Assembly (NCBI GenBank): GCA_039679645.1
Contig: JBDKUO010000055.1
Coordinates: 1-49,544 of the forward strand
DNA length: 49,544 bases
Origin: Armatimonadota bacterium
GTDB lineage: Bacteria > Armatimonadota > UBA5829
Direction: 5' to 3'
This document shows, in pieces, positions 1 through 7,965 of this stretch. The position numbers were made by a program, and so were the translations under genes. The notes beneath the pieces were generated by a model that was given only the letters and a program-made list of their open reading frames with translations, was not told the origin of the DNA and did not search any database. Position 1 is the stretch's first letter; every line of letters starts with the position of its first letter.

Positions 1-67
1 AGGCTGAAATACTGCCGGATGTGCCAGTTTGTTGCTCGCTTTTGAACTCTGAGACATTCAAGGCTAC
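1..67. other. left edge, no gene recognised
   Basis: This short stretch lies downstream of the stop codon of the first minus-strand gene. I see no convincing coding frame, hairpin or repeat in it. Confidence 0.3.
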
Positions 68-1192
68 TTATGAAATCAGCTGTCGGCATAAAATGCGCTC
101 AAAATAACGTCTATCGCAATTGCCTCCTTGTATGTATGTTTGACCGCTCGGTGCGTCATTCGGGTTCCAGTAGACGACCTTCAAGCCGGTATTCGATGCG
201 GTCGTAAGTCCCGAGCCGTCATCTATCCAGCAAGCAGCATGACCGTTTTCTGTCGTGGTATTGGTTACACTTCCCCACACTCTCACGCGCGTGCCGACGG
301 GATTCAGACCGCCGGATGCGGTCTGGTCTGATGTATGCATATAGAGTGCAGGCTGCTCACCGAACTCGCCGCCCGCAGCAGATCGACTTATCATCCCTGC
401 CGGTCCCGGGCGTTTCATCGAACCCGTGCACTTGACACTGGCGGCGTATATATACGCCTCGCCGGACGATTCACCGCTTATCAGACTGCCGTCGATAGTG
501 ACGATATTTCCAGGTTCGAGCGGAACCGATACCTGCGGCACGACTTTGATTCCATTGCCGCCGGTGACAGGCTCCTGAATATAGAAAAACGAGACCGAAC
601 CGTTAACATAATAGACTGCCGTTACCAACTTGCCCGTCAAATCCACTTCGCCGCTGTTCAGCTTCACATATGCGACTGTTCCAGGTGATGCGGCAAGCGG
701 CTCCGACTCTACCGGCTCAGATTCGGGGACCGGGGGCAGTGTCGGGTCGGCGTCCGCTGTCGAGACCGCGGTCTCAGCATCTTTTATATACGGCCATTTA
801 TCTTCTGCTCGAAATGGGAAAGGCACACAGAATTCTTTGCCGTCGACATCTGTGTAGACTGATATTTGCCGCGCCACAAGCACGCGGTAAGAGCCGACTG
901 TCGCCATCTTACCCGTGATATTCAGCGTCCAGCCATTTTTCACGATGAATGTCTTGAGATAGACAGGTAAGATACAGGGAGGACTTGTGCTAAAAATATC
1001 TCGAACAAATGCATAATCCCCAATCACATTGTCAACGAAGACGGCAGACAGATTGACAATTGTGCCGTTCGGCTGTGCAATAGCGTTACAAACGCAGCCG
1101 GTCGTTTGTGACTGTTCAACCGATGCGAATAACGCGACCGGCAATAATAAGAGTAAAACTGCAAGAACTACGCCCAAACAAATCCTTGTCAT
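68..1192 (-). CDS. secreted OB-fold-like protein
   Basis: Predicted secreted protein of 374 residues with no known catalytic role. The start is the internal ATG at 1192, because GAGGG lies just upstream and the next residues (MTRICLGVVLAVLLLLLP) make a clean signal peptide; the longer frame to 1222 would put a polar tail before it. After cleavage near the ALFAS region the mature part carries repeated beta-rich units with motifs such as GIKVVPQVSVPLEPGN and GLKVVYWNPNDAPSG, typical of OB-fold-like modules in secreted proteins of environmental bacteria. It has a Pro/Glu/Ser-rich linker around residues 155-175. The last dozen residues (CDRRYFERILCRQLIS) do not resemble the preceding module, so a frameshift near the 3' end is possible. 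Functional assignment is weak. Confidence 0.7.
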   Translation of the reverse strand: MTRICLGVVLAVLLLLLPVALFASVEQSQTTGCVCNAIAQPNGTIVNLSAVFVDNVIGDYAFVRDIFSTSPPCILPVYLKTFIVKNGWTLNITGKMATVGSYRVLVARQISVYTDVDGKEFCVPFPFRAEDKWPYIKDAETAVSTADADPTLPPVPESEPVESEPLAASPGTVAYVKLNSGEVDLTGKLVTAVYYVNGSVSFFYIQEPVTGGNGIKVVPQVSVPLEPGNIVTIDGSLISGESSGEAYIYAASVKCTGSMKRPGPAGMISRSAAGGEFGEQPALYMHTSDQTASGGLNPVGTRVRVWGSVTNTTTENGHAACWIDDGSGLTTASNTGLKVVYWNPNDAPSGQTYIQGGNCDRRYFERILCRQLIS

Positions 1193-1433
1193 CCGATTAC
1201 CCTCGCTAATTCCAAATCGCAATTTTCATGTCATTCAGTATTGTTTGCAATTTAGCATGCAGGCATATGAATGTCAAGTATAGACTGTTAAATATTTTGC
1301 ATGCTATTTAAGAGGACTATACAGTGGCTGATAAGAGGCGCGCCTCATACGTCCTAATCCCGCCATTATCTGCAATGAAGCGAGAAGGGATATTGTTACA
1401 AGTAGTAGAAATCTAATGCTGGAGGTGGATTAA
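1193..1433. other. intergenic region with palindrome
   Basis: Divergent spacer between the secreted protein and the dehydrogenase. It holds a perfect 12-bp palindrome, GAGGCGCGCCTC, at 1335-1346, which could be an operator for the downstream gene. A strong Shine-Dalgarno sequence, GGAGGTGG (1421-1428), precedes the TTG start at 1434. No convincing -35/-10 pair was identified. Confidence 0.4.
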
Positions 1434-2450
1434 TTGCCTGATACGAAGATTGTGTTTTTTGAAGTTGAAGACTGGGTTCGCGAATATCTAGCCGACAGCT
1501 CTCTTGCGCCTCATCAGACAAAGATGATCAACAAGATACTCGATGAGTCGAATGTGCAGGAGGCTGCCGATGCCGACGTTATATCGGTATTCATATACTC
1601 AAAAATCGACAAGGCAATCCTGGATAAACTGCCTAACCTCAAGCTCATAGCGACCAGATCCACCGGTTTTGATCATGTTGATATTCGAGAGTGTGACAAA
1701 CGCGGGATCACGGTCTGCAACGTCCCAAGATACGGCGAGAATACCGTCGCCGAACACGCTTTCGCGCTGATACTTGGTCTCACCAGGAAAATGAAGACGG
1801 CCGTAATGCGCGCAAATCAGTTGGACTTTAACATAGAAGGGCTGCGAGGCTTTGATCTGTATGGTAAAACACTGGGAGTCATCGGAGCCGGGGCTATCGG
1901 TCTGCACAGCATCAGGATCGGACGAGGGTTCGGTATGCGAGTGGTGGCATATGACGCGTTTCCACAGCCAATCCTGTCTGAGGTGCTTGGTTTTGAATAT
2001 ACGTCGCTGGATAATCTACTGGCCGAAAGTGATATCATCACCCTCCACGTTCCTCTCATAAAAGACACATATCACCTTATAAACAAAGACAATATCGGCA
2101 AGATCAAGCGAGGCGCAATCCTCATAAATACATCGCGCGGGGCAGTAGTTGAAACAGAGGCTCTTGTGAAAGCGCTGGATGGAGGTATACTCTCTGCAGC
2201 CGGGCTGGACGTGCTCGAAGGAGAGGAGTCTATTAAAGAAGAAGCGCAATTGCTATCGGATACGCTGCCTGTAGAAAAACTGCGCGCTATAGTCCACAGC
2301 TATGCCCTCCTGCATCGAGACAATGTGATAATCACGCCGCATGTGGCGTTCTACTCAGTAGAGGCAGAGCAGAGGATTATCGACACCACGGTTGATAATA
2401 TAGAGAGCTTCTTGAATGGCAAGTCGAAGAATGTGGTTAAGAAGCGTTAG
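1434..2450 (+). CDS. D-isomer-specific 2-hydroxyacid dehydrogenase (D-lactate dehydrogenase-like)
   Basis: NAD-dependent oxidoreductase that would interconvert a 2-keto acid and its D-2-hydroxy acid, most likely pyruvate and D-lactate, in the cytoplasm. The 338-residue length is normal for the family. The Rossmann dinucleotide motif is visible as GVIGAGAIG (about residue 148). The family signature follows as a DIITLHVPL strand and the INTSRGAVVETEAL segment carrying the catalytic Arg. The Glu is in the GLDVLEGEE segment and the catalytic His in ITPHVAF near the C-terminus. The start is TTG, chosen because GGAGGTGG sits 5 nt upstream. Overall pattern (RSTGFDHVD, PRYGENTVAEHA) is closer to D-lactate dehydrogenase than to phosphoglycerate dehydrogenase, but substrate cannot be settled from sequence. 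Confidence 0.9.
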   Translation: MPDTKIVFFEVEDWVREYLADSSLAPHQTKMINKILDESNVQEAADADVISVFIYSKIDKAILDKLPNLKLIATRSTGFDHVDIRECDKRGITVCNVPRYGENTVAEHAFALILGLTRKMKTAVMRANQLDFNIEGLRGFDLYGKTLGVIGAGAIGLHSIRIGRGFGMRVVAYDAFPQPILSEVLGFEYTSLDNLLAESDIITLHVPLIKDTYHLINKDNIGKIKRGAILINTSRGAVVETEALVKALDGGILSAAGLDVLEGEESIKEEAQLLSDTLPVEKLRAIVHSYALLHRDNVIITPHVAFYSVEAEQRIIDTTVDNIESFLNGKSKNVVKKR

Positions 2451-2457
2451 TCTAAAC

Positions 2458-2739
2458 CTACCATAAAAAATGCTGCGCGAGCCACCACAAGCAAAGGCTT
2501 ATGAGCAGCGTTGGGAAGAGATAGCCAAAGTCACGAACAGCTCCGCGGCGGTCCTCTTTATTACCGAAAACCAGGAGGCACTCGGCCAATATAAGTAAAA
2601 CCGAGCCGACAGCAACCAGTAATGGCGCCAAAGGGACCAATGACGGCAGAATATGCGCATTGCCCATCGCGATAAGCGCGATCCCTCCGACAACCAGAAC
2701 AAGCATAACACCTATTATAAGAACGTATGAAACTATCAT
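2458..2739 (-). CDS. small membrane protein, three predicted helices
   Basis: I do not recognise this protein. It is 93 residues from the ATG at 2739, preferred over the frame start at 2760 because GAGGG lies 5 nt before it. Three hydrophobic stretches are visible: SYVLIIGVMLVLVVGGIALI, LVPLAPLLVAVGSVLLILAE and LFPTLLISLCLWWL, with a charged loop (NKEDRRG) before the third. It follows the tsaC-rfaE2 fusion by about 30 bp on the same strand, so it is probably the last gene of that transcript, and it ends facing the convergent dehydrogenase gene 7 bp away. Confidence 0.6.
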   Translation of the reverse strand: MIVSYVLIIGVMLVLVVGGIALIAMGNAHILPSLVPLAPLLVAVGSVLLILAECLLVFGNKEDRRGAVRDFGYLFPTLLISLCLWWLAQHFLW

Positions 2740-2768
2740 GCTACCCTCGTTATGAGACAAGCAACAGG

Positions 2769-3920
2769 TTATTGCCTGTTACCTGTTACCTTTTCTATCA
2801 GATGCGTTGTGGAGTGCCCCTCTGTGTTCGTGCCTGAATACGGGATCACCCGGACAAGCCCGCCAATTTTGCGCATAACTTCAGTCTCAGGCAGATCCTC
2901 AGGTCTATAATCGCCGCCCTTGACGTGAATATCGGGCTTTATAGCCGCAATCAGCTCAATCGGTGTGTCTTCATCGAATACGGTCACATAGTCTACGCAT
3001 TCGAGAGCTGCAAGCACCTCGACTCGCTCCGACTGCGGCACTACCGGTCTCCCATCGCCCTTGAGTTTGCGCACGGTCTCATCGGCATTTACTCCGACCA
3101 CAAGTATATTACCCAGTGCACGGGCATCCTGTAGATACCTTACATGCCCGATATGAAGAATATCGAAGCAGCCGTTTGTGAAAACGACTTTCTTGCCCTC
3201 GCTCTTCGCCTGCTCGACTATATCTTTCATCTCAGAGCGCGATTTTACCTTCCACTGGGCCGCTCTGTATGTCTTTTTGTTCATCATAACCTGCTTTATC
3301 TGCTCACGGTCAATAGTCCCAAGACGCAGAACCTTTGGCGGATCGACACTGACATCCAAGACCGTAGATGCCACACCTATCTTGCATTCTCCCGAGTCCA
3401 AAACCACCGAGACTTTGTCTCCTATCTGCTCAATCGCCTGCCCGGCGCTCTTTGGCGGCTCTTTACCCGATAGATTAGCGCTTGTGGCTACTATCGGCGT
3501 GCCAAGCTCATTAAGCAGCGCAAGAGCGACAGGGTGATCCGGAACCCTCACGCCGACTGTGTCCAGCCCGCCGCTTACCAGGTCCGATACGGATTCGTTT
3601 TTCTTTATCACTATTGTAAGCGGACCAGGCCAATATCCGGCCGCAAGACGTTTTGCTTTCTCCGAGACTTCCAAGGCCACCATACTCAGTTGTTCTATTC
3701 CTGCCACTTGCACTGGAAGCGGATGTGTCTCAGCCCTGCCCTTTGCCTGAAAGATTTTTCTCACAGCATCCTCGTTGAGTGCATCAGCGGCAAGGCCGTA
3801 GACAGTCTCGGTCGGGAATATGACCAGTTCTCCGCGTCTTATTGCGTCCGCAGCCGTCTTTATTGCTGCAGTGTCCGGTTTTTTTGCATCAACCTGTAAA
3901 ACTTTCACTGTATTGAACAC
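2769..3920 (-). CDS. TsaC/Sua5 threonylcarbamoyl-AMP synthase fused to RfaE2-type nucleotidyltransferase
   Basis: A two-domain fusion of 383 residues. Residues about 10-212 are TsaC/YwlC/Sua5, which makes threonylcarbamoyl-AMP for the t6A37 modification of ANN-decoding tRNAs: PTETVYGLAADA, KGRAETHPL, ATSANLSG and the VASTVLD segment are all present. Residues about 240-383 are a cytidylyltransferase-fold domain of the RfaE2/HldE C-terminal type, with TNGCFDILHIGH (HIGH at 256-259), KGDGRPVVPQSERVEVLAAL and the KGGDYRPEDLPE segment; that family adenylylates D-glycero-D-manno-heptose 1-phosphate for LPS core. The start is GTG at 3920; its Shine-Dalgarno GGAGAGGG lies inside the neighbouring inverted repeat. 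An internal ATG near residue 212 could also give a separate RfaE2 product. Confidence 0.93.
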   Translation of the reverse strand: MFNTVKVLQVDAKKPDTAAIKTAADAIRRGELVIFPTETVYGLAADALNEDAVRKIFQAKGRAETHPLPVQVAGIEQLSMVALEVSEKAKRLAAGYWPGPLTIVIKKNESVSDLVSGGLDTVGVRVPDHPVALALLNELGTPIVATSANLSGKEPPKSAGQAIEQIGDKVSVVLDSGECKIGVASTVLDVSVDPPKVLRLGTIDREQIKQVMMNKKTYRAAQWKVKSRSEMKDIVEQAKSEGKKVVFTNGCFDILHIGHVRYLQDARALGNILVVGVNADETVRKLKGDGRPVVPQSERVEVLAALECVDYVTVFDEDTPIELIAAIKPDIHVKGGDYRPEDLPETEVMRKIGGLVRVIPYSGTNTEGHSTTHLIEKVTGNRQ

Positions 3921-3926
3921 ACAACC

Positions 3927-3968
3927 AGTTCCCTCTCCCGGAGGAGAGGGTTAGGGTGAGGGCGCTAC
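3927..3968 (+). repeat. left 42-bp terminal inverted repeat around the DUF559 gene
   Basis: Its reverse complement matches 4327-4368 at 35 of 42 positions. It contains its own internal hairpin (CCCTCTCC/GGAGAGGG) and covers the stop codon of the DUF559 gene. Read on the minus strand it supplies the GGAGAGGG ribosome-binding site of tsaC-rfaE2. Confidence 0.85.
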
Positions 3969-4324
3969 CTCCCGTAACTATTACATTCTTTTAATATAAA
4001 CTCAAGCACGTTGTTAATATTTCCAAGAACTTCCCTGTTCGTAAACCGTATGATTCTATATCCCAAGCTCTTAATTACTGCGGTTCGATTTGCATCATAT
4101 GCTTCGTTTTGAGCATGTGTATCGCCATCAACCTCAACAATCAGACAGGCTTCTTCGCAACAAAAATCAGCAATAAACTTGCCAATAGGATGTTGGCGAC
4201 GAAACTTATATCCTGCCAACTGGCCTGCGCGCAGGTGCTTCCACAAAAGCGCTTCAATAGGTGTCTGCTGTCTCCTCAACTGCCTAGCGCGTTCTATTGA
4301 CTCCGGACCTGATCCTTGTGCCAT
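3965..4324 (-). CDS. DUF559 family endonuclease-like protein
   Basis: A 119-residue protein of the DUF559 group, which has the core of very-short-patch-repair and related PD-(D/E)XK nucleases. Visible family features are ARQLRRQQTPIEALLWKHLR, GYKFRRQHPIGKFIADFCC, the acidic IVEVDGDTH motif, YDANRTAVIKSLGYRIIRF and NREVLGN. The start is the ATG at 4324, eight bases after GAGGG; the upstream GTG at 4339 is inside the repeat. The gene is bounded by 42-bp inverted repeats and sits inside an otherwise conserved translation-gene cluster (prmC upstream, tsaC downstream), which suggests insertion as a unit. The substrate and biological role of DUF559 proteins are unknown. Confidence 0.88.
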   Translation of the reverse strand: MAQGSGPESIERARQLRRQQTPIEALLWKHLRAGQLAGYKFRRQHPIGKFIADFCCEEACLIVEVDGDTHAQNEAYDANRTAVIKSLGYRIIRFTNREVLGNINNVLEFILKECNSYGR

Positions 4325-4326
4325 AC

Positions 4327-4368
4327 GTAGCGCCCTCACCCCGTCCCTCTCCCCCAGGAGAGGGGGCT
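4327..4368 (+). repeat. right 42-bp terminal inverted repeat around the DUF559 gene
   Basis: This is the partner of 3927-3968. Both share the outer GTAGCGCCCTCACCC block and a CCCTCTCC(n)GGAGAGGG hairpin. It lies 10 bp from the prmC stop codon and supplies the GAGGG Shine-Dalgarno for the DUF559 ATG. Confidence 0.85.
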
Positions 4369-4378
4369 AAAGTAATCA

Positions 4379-5233
4379 CTATTTTACAGCAATTACAACC
4401 CTATCTATGCCGGAAAGATCTTTGATGATTTGCGTCTCGCAATAACCCGCGGACATTGCAATCTCCTCTACCAACTGAGCTTCACCAATACCGACTTCCA
4501 CTGCTATAAAGCCATTCTCTTTCAAGAGACCCAGCGAATTGGGAAGCAGATCGCGGTAGGCGTCAAGACCGTCCGAGCCGCCGTCGAGAGCAGCCCTTGG
4601 CTCATATACGGCAACTTCAGGCTCCAGCGTTTCAATATCGGCGCTGGGTATATACGGCGGATTAGAGACTATTGCATCGAACTGGACGCCAAGACTTTTA
4701 AGCGGCTCCACAAGATCGCCTTCGATCAGAATGACTCTATCCGACAATTGATGGTTCTCTATATTGCGCCTTGCCACCTTCAGGGCGTCAGATGAAATCT
4801 CGGTCGCGTATAGAATTGCGCCTGGAATATTTGCTGCAATTGCGATTGCTATGGCTCCGCTGCCTGTGCCTATGTCGGCTATATTTAATCGCGCAAACGC
4901 GGAAGAGCGAAAATGCGAAACTGAGAAGTCTACTAATGTCTCCGTTTCGGGTCTTGGAATCAGCACACCCGGAGAGACTTCGATCTCCAAGCCATAAAAC
5001 TCTTTATGGCCGAGGATGTAGGCAAGAGGATATCGGGAGGCACGCTTTTCAATCAGGTTATGAAATGTGTTATGCTCAGTGTCGGAGAGTTCACGTTCAG
5101 GATGTGCGATTACATCGAGCCTTGTGCAGCCGAGAGCTTTTGCCATAAGTAATTGGGAATCGAGCAGCGGAGTGTCTACTCCTGCTTGCCCCAAACGCTC
5201 GACAGAATATTTCAGGATATCATGAATGGACAA
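4379..5233 (-). CDS. prmC: peptide chain release factor N5-glutamine methyltransferase PrmC
   Basis: Uses S-adenosylmethionine to methylate the glutamine of the GGQ motif of release factors. The 284 residues cover the usual length. The N-terminal helical substrate-binding domain (PLLDSQLLMAKALG, YPLAYILGHKEFYGLEI) is followed by PGVLIPRPETETLV, the SAM-binding ADIGTGSGAIAIAIA and the catalytic SNPPYIPS motif. The start is TTG at 5233 with GGGGGAG about 11 nt upstream. It lies next to its substrate's gene prfA on the same strand, the classic arrangement. Confidence 0.96.
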   Translation of the reverse strand: MSIHDILKYSVERLGQAGVDTPLLDSQLLMAKALGCTRLDVIAHPERELSDTEHNTFHNLIEKRASRYPLAYILGHKEFYGLEIEVSPGVLIPRPETETLVDFSVSHFRSSAFARLNIADIGTGSGAIAIAIAANIPGAILYATEISSDALKVARRNIENHQLSDRVILIEGDLVEPLKSLGVQFDAIVSNPPYIPSADIETLEPEVAVYEPRAALDGGSDGLDAYRDLLPNSLGLLKENGFIAVEVGIGEAQLVEEIAMSAGYCETQIIKDLSGIDRVVIAVK

Positions 5234-5276
5234 TAGAGCGCATTCTCCCCCACGAGAGTGAGTGGACCCGCTTTAA

Positions 5277-5308
5277 ACTCTGCGCTCTCCACTCTCCACT
5301 CAGCTTAC
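5277..5308. repeat. short GAGAGTGGAGAG repeat
   Basis: GCTCTCCACTCTCCACTC, a tandem of a 7-mer, lies between prfA and prmC. Its complement GAGCGGAGAGTGGAGAGC occurs again at about 9307-9329, so it belongs to a dispersed family. Confidence 0.5.
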
Positions 5309-6367
5309 AGACTGCAGCTTATCAGCCTGGTCGACAGCAATGAGCCGGTCTATCATATCGTCAATCTCGCCGTCCATAAAGGCAGGCAGGTTGTAGATCG
5401 TGTGATCGATCCGATGGTCGGTAATCCGGTTTTGAGGGTAGTTATATGTGCGGCTCTTCTCGCTCCTGTCGCCGGAACGAACCATCAACCGCCTCGCGGA
5501 GTCAATCTCCTCGCGCTGAGCCTGCTGCTCCATATCAAGAAGTTTGGCGCGCAATATCGACATAGCGCGCAGCCTGTTCTGAAGCTGGGAGCGCTCGTCC
5601 TGGCATGTCACGACTATACCCGTCGGTTTATGAGTAATACGGATAGCCGTCTCGTTCTTCTGGACGTTCTGACCGCCGGCGCCCGCAGAGCGATAGGTAT
5701 CTATCTCGAGGTCATCATCATTGACTTGAACATCTATGTCTTCAGCCTCTGGGAGCACGCTCACTGTGGCGGCGGAAGTATGAATGCGTCCGCTCGACTC
5801 GGTAGCCGGGACTCTCTGCACGCGGTGCACCCCACCCTCGAACTTGAGCCTGCTGTATGCGCCCTTGCCCTTGATCTCAAGCGTGGCCTGCCTATAGCCG
5901 CCGATACCTGTCTCTTCAGCGCTCATCAGCTCTGCCCGCCAGCCCTGACGCTCGGCATAGCGCGTATACATCCTAAGGAGGTCGCCTGCAAACAAGGCCG
6001 CCTCTTCACCGCCTGTGCCGGCTCTAATTTCGACTATCACGTCCTTATCGTCATTAGGGTCCTTCGGCAGGAGCATAAGGCGTAATTCCTGCTCAATTGT
6101 GGGCATCTTCTCCTTAAGCTCGCCAAGTTCGATCTGAGCAAGTTCTCGAAGTTCAGGGTCGAGCTTATCGTGAAGCATCTCTTCTGTGTTCGCAAGCTGA
6201 TTTTGAATATGCTTATATTCACGCCACTTCGCTACGATCCCGGCTAGGTCCGCATGAGCTTTGGCGACCTGGTGATACTCCTTCGGATCCTGAACTATCT
6301 CCGGGTCCGCAAGTCGCTCCTCAAGAGCAGCGTATCTGTCTTCTACATCAGCTAGTTTCTCGAACAA
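5300..6367 (-). CDS. prfA: peptide chain release factor 1
   Basis: Class I release factor that reads UAA and UAG in the ribosomal A site and triggers peptide release. At 355 residues it is full length. The peptidyl-transferase-centre motif [18 protein letters not shown] is present, and [24 protein letters not shown] follows as in RF1. The N-terminal helical domain ([20 protein letters not shown]) begins at the ATG at 6367, which overlaps the end of the upstream DUF1385 gene by 20 bp, indicating translational coupling. Its GGQ glutamine is the expected substrate of the downstream PrmC. Confidence 0.97.
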   Translation of the reverse strand: MFEKLADVEDRYAALEERLADPEIVQDPKEYHQVAKAHADLAGIVAKWREYKHIQNQLANTEEMLHDKLDPELRELAQIELGELKEKMPTIEQELRLMLLPKDPNDDKDVIVEIRAGTGGEEAALFAGDLLRMYTRYAERQGWRAELMSAEETGIGGYRQATLEIKGKGAYSRLKFEGGVHRVQRVPATESSGRIHTSAATVSVLPEAEDIDVQVNDDDLEIDTYRSAGAGGQNVQKNETAIRITHKPTGIVVTCQDERSQLQNRLRAMSILRAKLLDMEQQAQREEIDSARRLMVRSGDRSEKSRTYNYPQNRITDHRIDHTIYNLPAFMDGEIDDMIDRLIAVDQADKLQSVS

Positions 6368-7403
6368 CTTCGACTTCCTCTTCCTTGTGCTCGGCTTCTC
6401 TTTCGAACACGCTCTCCAGTGACTTTATTGCCACTTCGATCATATCAGGCTCGGGCTCGCGAGTAGTAATCCCCTGCATCAGCAGACCGGGGAATATAAG
6501 CATCTTCGTAAAGAATGCATCCTTGTGATTTCCTGCGAACCTGACCCCGACCTCATAGGCAATTCCCGCAACAAATGGCAGCAGCGCAATATGATAAGCC
6601 CATCGTATAAATGTACTGATTATATTGTGCTCGGTAAGACTGCCGTGCGGGAGTTGGTCAGCGACCAGCGCGTAGACAATTATATTCGTGATCAGCACGA
6701 CAAATATAAAGCTGGTCCCGCAGCGCACATGTACTTTGCTGTATCGCTTTACATTATCGACTGTCAGATCGACGCCGGACTCGTAGGCGTTGATCGTCTT
6801 GTGTTCGGCACCATGATACTGAAACACTCGCCGGATATCTTTCATAAACGAAATGGCGAAAACATATCCGACAAATATGGCTATCTTTACCAGGCCTTCG
6901 ATGGCAGTAAGTTCCCATCTTACGTGAACATGTGAATTCAACGGTCTTGTAATGAGGATCGGAACATATACAAAAATCGCAAGCCCCAGCGCAAGCCCAA
7001 CGAACATCATAGCATTAAGCGCGATATCGTTTACGCTGCCGCCTTTTTTCTCGACGGCTTCCAGATCGGCTTCGGCATGAGCCAGAGCTTTATCCTGCTT
7101 GCCCGACTTAGCACCCGCCGCTGCATCCGCTTCAGCGGCATCTTTCATGGCGATATCGGCAGAGAACATAAGCGCCTTCATCCCAAGGACCATTGAGTCT
7201 ATCAGCGCAAGAGTGCCGCGCAGAAATGGCTTATTGAGCCACTTGAAACGTCCGAGAATGCCTTCGACATCTTCCTTGCGCGTAACAATCTCGCCGTCGG
7301 CTTTCCTGACGGCTATGCCGTAATCCTTCGGCCCGCGCATCATTACGCCTTCAATAACAGCCTGGCCGCCGTAATGGAAATCTTTTTTCTTTTGATCCGC
7401 CAA
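6348..7403 (-). CDS. DUF1385 (YqhQ-like) membrane protein
   Basis: Polytopic inner-membrane protein of the DUF1385 family; its function is not established. Family marks are [16 protein letters not shown] near the N-terminus, [18 protein letters not shown] in the middle, [15 protein letters not shown], and an [17 protein letters not shown] segment. I count about four to five hydrophobic helices. The start is placed at TTG 7403 (TTG-GCG-GAT) because GGGGAGG lies 10 nt upstream, whereas the longer frame to 7469 would run through the hairpin after rpmE. The rpmE-DUF1385-prfA-prmC order is conserved in many Gram-positive and some diderm bacteria, so this is an old translation-linked cluster. Confidence 0.93.
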   Translation of the reverse strand: MADQKKKDFHYGGQAVIEGVMMRGPKDYGIAVRKADGEIVTRKEDVEGILGRFKWLNKPFLRGTLALIDSMVLGMKALMFSADIAMKDAAEADAAAGAKSGKQDKALAHAEADLEAVEKKGGSVNDIALNAMMFVGLALGLAIFVYVPILITRPLNSHVHVRWELTAIEGLVKIAIFVGYVFAISFMKDIRRVFQYHGAEHKTINAYESGVDLTVDNVKRYSKVHVRCGTSFIFVVLITNIIVYALVADQLPHGSLTEHNIISTFIRWAYHIALLPFVAGIAYEVGVRFAGNHKDAFFTKMLIFPGLLMQGITTREPEPDMIEVAIKSLESVFEREAEHKEEEVEVVRETS

Positions 7404-7423
7404 AACCGCACCTGCCTCCCCGA

Positions 7424-7482
7424 GACAAAAGCAAAGGAAGCGCCCGACGACAGACGCTGCAGTCGTCAAGATCGCTTCCCCA
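7424..7482 (-). terminator. hairpin between rpmE and the DUF1385 gene
   Basis: Read on the minus strand, GGAAGCG pairs with CGCTTCC and, inside, GACGAC pairs with GTCGTC, followed by TTTGCTTTTG. It would act as an intercistronic terminator or attenuator, making rpmE more abundant than the genes downstream. Confidence 0.6.
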
Positions 7483-7504
7483 AAAACTTGTAATCGGTAA
7501 AAAG

Positions 7505-7723
7505 CTATTGCTCTTCCGTCTTCTTGTTCATGCCATACTTGGCAAGGAATTTCTCAACACGGCCTTCCGTATCCATGATCTTTTGCTTGCCCGTGAAGAA
7601 CGGATGGCACGCGGAGCAAATTTCTACTCTGATCTCGTCCGCTGTCGATCTGGTCTCAAATGTATTTCCACAAGCGCATGTAACCTGCGCCTTTTGGTAT
7701 TTCGGATGGATTCCCGCTTTCAT
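7505..7723 (-). CDS. rpmE: ribosomal protein bL31 (zinc type)
   Basis: Large-subunit ribosomal protein L31, 72 residues. It opens [20 protein letters not shown] and holds the four zinc cysteines in CACG and CSACHPF, so it is the zinc-binding (C+) form. The C-terminal [20 protein letters not shown] is typical. It is the first gene of the rpmE-DUF1385-prfA-prmC run. Confidence 0.97.
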   Translation of the reverse strand: MKAGIHPKYQKAQVTCACGNTFETRSTADEIRVEICSACHPFFTGKQKIMDTEGRVEKFLAKYGMNKKTEEQ

Positions 7724-7776
7724 TGTGTCACCTTTCGGAAAAATGCTTTCTGGTTCAAATCCTATTTCACTAATGA

Positions 7777-7806
7777 ATTATACCATAACCACTCCAAGAC
7801 TGACAA
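7777..7806 (-). promoter_or_regulatory. sigma-70-type promoter upstream of rpmE
   Basis: On the minus strand TTGTCA (7806-7801) and TATAAT (7782-7777) are separated by 18 bp. It lies about 55 bp upstream of the rpmE start and no other good promoter is visible before this gene run. Confidence 0.6.
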
Positions 7807-7877
7807 GAGCGACGCATCCGCTTTCTTAATCACGTTAACACGAATTCAAAACATGCTTTTGAAACGTTAGCGCAAAG

Positions 7878-7906
7878 CAGATTCCTCGACTTCGCTCGGA
7901 ATGACA
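7878..7906. repeat. dispersed GGAATGAC-type palindromic repeat
   Basis: ATTCC(n)GGAAT arms flank a CGACTTCGCTC-type loop, ending GGAATGACA. Near copies end at 26873 and 38761, and related GGAATGAC palindromes are at 14064-14141. Confidence 0.6.
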
Positions 7907-7965
7907 GTGTGCGAACACATTGATCTCATCACGAATAGTTCAGGTGAAATTACCATCACCTTGAA

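Noticed and set aside
3927-4368. Insertion sequence with transposase
   Set aside because: The inverted repeats enclose only a DUF559 protein, which lacks transposase motifs, and I see no target-site duplication.
5258-6085. Long plus-strand open frame (275 codons) over prfA
   Set aside because: prfA on the other strand has all family motifs; the antisense frame has none and is a codon-composition shadow.
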